DNA of 64,000 bases from the NCBI RefSeq assembly GCF_002163855.1, contig NZ_CP019332.1:655107-719106 (forward strand), read 5' to 3'. The first letter of the stretch is position 1; every line of letters begins with the position of its first letter. The position numbers and the translations under genes are program-made. Below the pieces are notes generated by a model. The model ran no database searches, had not been told where the DNA came from, and worked only from the letters and a program-made list of their open reading frames with translations. This document shows, in pieces, positions 61,648-64,000 of this stretch. Origin of the DNA: Winogradskyella sp. PC-19. Its GTDB lineage: Bacteria > Bacteroidota > Bacteroidia > Flavobacteriales > Flavobacteriaceae.

Positions 61648-64000
61648 ATGAAATATAATCTACTATTTCAAAACATAAAGATTAATAAGCTTACTAAATG
61701 GATAGTAGGCTTAACGTTTTTGATGTGCTTTTCACTTTCAAACGCACAAAATAATGACCCTTTTGTGGACATTGATAAAATAGCCATTGAAAATCCTAAT
61801 AACTGTAACCAATTTGATATTACTACAACCATTACTGGAACACCACCTTCAAAACCAGTGGAAGTTGTCCTAGTTCTTGACCGATCTGGTAGTATGGGTT
61901 TTGTAGACTCTAACGGAGATATTGCTTTAGACTTTGCCAAAGATGCCGCTTTAGATTTTATTGACAATTTGTTTTTACCCATTAATAATCCAACAGGATT
62001 GAATAAAGTAGGAATTGTTTCTTACTCCGCAACGGCAACTACAGATACTAATTTATTACTTGATACTGCTGCTAACAGAACGACACTTACGCTTGCTGTA
62101 AACAGTTTGGTTGCTAGTGGTACCACCAATGTACAAGATGGCATGATAAAAGCAGACCAATTGATGACCTCGCAAGGGACATTTGATTGTGATACATCAA
62201 GATCTATTATAATGCTTTCAGATGGTGTACCAACTAGAAGTTTCAATCCAGATGGTTCAGGCGATGGTTGTCAAGACGATGTAGATTTAAATCAACCAAA
62301 TTCAGGAGGTAATGATACAGATTGTATTACACGTGCTATAGCAGCAGGTATAGATGCGCAAACTACAGTCATAGCTGGAGAAATATTTGAGCAAACTGTT
62401 TTTAGTGTTGGGTTATTAAATTTCTATCAAAACGATCCAGTAAGACTGAATAATGCAACTTTCACCTTAAATGGTATGGATAATACTGATGGTGCCGATA
62501 TTACATTTGATGCTGCTGACTTAGATGGTATATATCTTAATATATTGGGACAGCTATCCGCAGTTGCTAAGCAGTTATCAAATGACTTCTTGGTATCAGA
62601 TAATATAGGTATTGGTTGGCAGATTGTCCCTGGAAGTGTTATTGTTAGTAAGGGATTACCGCTTGTGAATGGTCAATCTATAAGCTGGGATTTAGATGAA
62701 ATAGGTAATGAAACGGTAACTATGAACTATTCAATAATACCAACATCTACAGATGTGTGTGGGCTTGGAATTTTTGGTAACTCAGTCATGAATTATGAAA
62801 ATGCATCTTGTGATATAGCGCAATTAACATTTGTAAATCCACAAGTTTGTGTACCATGTCCTGTACTTGATAGTGATTTTACTAGACAGGGATGTACAAA
62901 TTTCTTTGATTATACAGGTACACTAACAGATGGCCCTGATTGTTCTCCTGTTGCAACCGATTTTACATGGATTTTTACACTTAATGGTGTCCAAATAGGT
63001 ACAGCTTCTCAGCTTTCTGGAACTTTTGAATATACAGGAACTGAAGATTTAGTAGGAAACATCGCAGCCACACTAAGCTATAACGGTACTTATGGTAATA
63101 ACTGTACATTACCAATGATGGAGTCGACCAATCAAATCATATTAGCTCCATTATTAGAGGTAACATTGGATAATTTTTCTGATGCATTGTGTAATGGTGA
63201 AGAAAGTGGGTCTATAAATATCAGTGTAACTGGTGGTGTTCCTCCTTACACATTTTTATGGAGTAATGGTGAAACTACTGAGGATTTACCAAATGTTGGA
63301 GCTGGCACATATAATGTTACAGTTACGGATTCTAATACCTGTGCTGCTGATGTATCAACAGATATTGTTATTGGAGAACCAACACCTGCAATAACAATAA
63401 CAAATACAGTGCTTACTGAAGTTGATTGCTATAGTACTAGTACTGGTGCAATTGATATTGATGTCATCGGTGGAACAGCACCATATACATATACTTGGAG
63501 TGATGGTGTTAATGAAATTGCAACTTCACAAGATATTGAAGATTTAGCGGCAGGTGATTATACAATTACAATAATTGATGCAAATCTTTGTGTACTAGAA
63601 GAAACTTATAACATCTCCGAACCAAACACTGCACTTTCTACAAATGCTACGGTTGCTTCTGAAATTTCTTGTTTCGGGTTAACTGACGGTGCGATTACTA
63701 TTAGCTTCGCTGGTGGTACAAGTCCTTACGATATCTCTGGTGACTTTACAGCTACTGACGTAACAACGGACCAATCGCATACTGGTCTTGCTGCTGGAAC
63801 TTATAACTATACAATTACAGATGCTAACGGTTGTACTGAAACGGCTAGTGCTACTATTGCTGCTGCGCCTTCTGACGTAACGGCTAATGCTACAGTAGCT
63901 TCTGAAATCTCTTGTTTCGGTTTAACTGACGGTGCGATTACTATTAGCTTTGCTGGTGGTACGAGCCCTTATGATATCTCTGGTGATTTTACAGCTACGG
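61648..64000 (+). CDS. Giant vWA / SprB-repeat cell-surface adhesin, 3' end outside window
   Basis: Open from ATG 61648 to the last base with no stop: at least 784 residues. Signal peptide ends SLSNAQ (about 34). A von Willebrand factor A domain at about 70-340 has a complete MIDAS: DRSGS (D78, S80, S82), the Thr in SGTTN (about 159) and D192 in LSDGV. Domains with paired cysteines follow, then from about residue 502 tandem SprB-type repeats (GGVPPYTFLWSNGETTEDL, GTYNVTVTDSNTC). Such proteins are exported by the T9SS and used in gliding or attachment. A C-terminal sorting domain is expected beyond the window. Confidence 0.9.
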   Translation, partial: MKYNLLFQNIKINKLTKWIVGLTFLMCFSLSNAQNNDPFVDIDKIAIENPNNCNQFDITTTITGTPPSKPVEVVLVLDRSGSMGFVDSNGDIALDFAKDAALDFIDNLFLPINNPTGLNKVGIVSYSATATTDTNLLLDTAANRTTLTLAVNSLVASGTTNVQDGMIKADQLMTSQGTFDCDTSRSIIMLSDGVPTRSFNPDGSGDGCQDDVDLNQPNSGGNDTDCITRAIAAGIDAQTTVIAGEIFEQTVFSVGLLNFYQNDPVRLNNATFTLNGMDNTDGADITFDAADLDGIYLNILGQLSAVAKQLSNDFLVSDNIGIGWQIVPGSVIVSKGLPLVNGQSISWDLDEIGNETVTMNYSIIPTSTDVCGLGIFGNSVMNYENASCDIAQLTFVNPQVCVPCPVLDSDFTRQGCTNFFDYTGTLTDGPDCSPVATDFTWIFTLNGVQIGTASQLSGTFEYTGTEDLVGNIAATLSYNGTYGNNCTLPMMESTNQIILAPLLEVTLDNFSDALCNGEESGSINISVTGGVPPYTFLWSNGETTEDLPNVGAGTYNVTVTDSNTCAADVSTDIVIGEPTPAITITNTVLTEVDCYSTSTGAIDIDVIGGTAPYTYTWSDGVNEIATSQDIEDLAAGDYTITIIDANLCVLEETYNISEPNTALSTNATVASEISCFGLTDGAITISFAGGTSPYDISGDFTATDVTTDQSHTGLAAGTYNYTITDANGCTETASATIAAAPSDVTANATVASEISCFGLTDGAITISFAGGTSPYDISGDFTAT
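63643..64000 (+). repeat. Tandem 243-bp (81-residue) SprB-type repeats
   Basis: Unit one covers 63643-63885, unit two starts at 63886 and runs off the end. Over the 115 shared bases there are 10 differences, all at third codon positions, so the encoded peptide is identical. Earlier, more diverged repeats of the same type lie between about 63151 and 63642. Confidence 0.92.

Noticed and set aside
61668-62246. Two minus-strand ORFs of 104 and 74 codons over the adhesin gene
   Set aside because: They lie antisense to a long frame with signal peptide, vWA motifs and SprB repeats; their own products show no motif and no sensible start region.
1-64000. CRISPR array, insertion sequence, prophage or integrated element
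   Set aside because: No short regular repeats with spacers, no transposase or integrase motifs, no attachment-site duplication at the tRNAs, and no abrupt change in base composition were seen.

Overview
The window is AT-rich, tightly packed chromosomal DNA from a member of the Bacteroidota, almost certainly a marine-type Flavobacteriaceae. Four things point there: promoters of the Bacteroidota type (TAnnTTTG at -7, sometimes with TTG about 20 nt upstream); almost no Shine-Dalgarno sequences and many TTG/GTG starts; a type IX secretion (T9SS) C-terminal sorting domain; and a giant SprB-repeat surface adhesin. I saw no insertion sequence, prophage, integrase or CRISPR array, and no block of clearly foreign composition.

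Layout. 1-2.5 kb: the end of a TrmH-type RNA methyltransferase, an AI-2E family transporter and a THUMP-like SAM methyltransferase. 2.5-8.2 kb (minus): a complete four-gene ligase-associated DNA-damage operon (MBL exonuclease, ATP-dependent ligase, Lhr-like DEXH helicase, PdeM phosphoesterase). 8.3-8.7 kb: a Ser-Pro-Arg tRNA operon with promoter and terminator. 8.8-13.3 kb: rhomboid protease, LpxL-like acyltransferase, class V PLP enzyme and GlmM. 13.4-22.5 kb: ACP phosphodiesterase, lipoprotein gamma-glutamyltransferase, tricorn-like S41 protease, an unknown protein and a T9SS-exported metalloprotease. 22.6-32.2 kb: a Tudor-like small protein divergent from uvrA, a LOG protein, a degenerate M1-peptidase/beta-barrel protein and a fused E1 alpha/beta 2-oxoacid dehydrogenase. 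32.4-38.5 kb: a membrane AraC regulator, two DoxX proteins, a frameshifted gene and a lipoprotein/LytS/LytTR signalling operon. 38.5-46.3 kb: gcvT, a RmlD-like reductase, pterin dehydratase, a YebC regulator and a zinc metalloprotease. 46.3-49.4 kb (minus): a lipopolysaccharide-linked block (kdsB, HAD phosphatase, a KdnB-like dehydrogenase, PlsC-like acyltransferase). 49.4-56.4 kb: a RecD-like helicase, DUF3822 and rsmD, RNase P RNA, dnaX and miaE. 56.5-60.6 kb (minus): a porin and a polyphosphate cluster (ppk1, ppx) with sixA. 61-64 kb: a small secreted protein, then a vWA/SprB-repeat adhesin that runs off the window end.

The most interesting items are: the adhesin, whose only ORFs closed inside the window are antisense shadows and whose tandem 243-bp repeats differ only at synonymous positions; the dehydrogenase in which the two thiamine-diphosphate magnesium ligands appear reciprocally swapped (Asp to Asn and Asn to Asp); the M1-like outer-membrane protein that has lost HExxH; the Tudor-like partner candidate beside uvrA; the intact but poorly understood ligase-associated repair operon; and three 10-bp-phased direct repeats upstream of the DoxX operon. 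All functional statements rest on motif recognition by eye; no database search was run.
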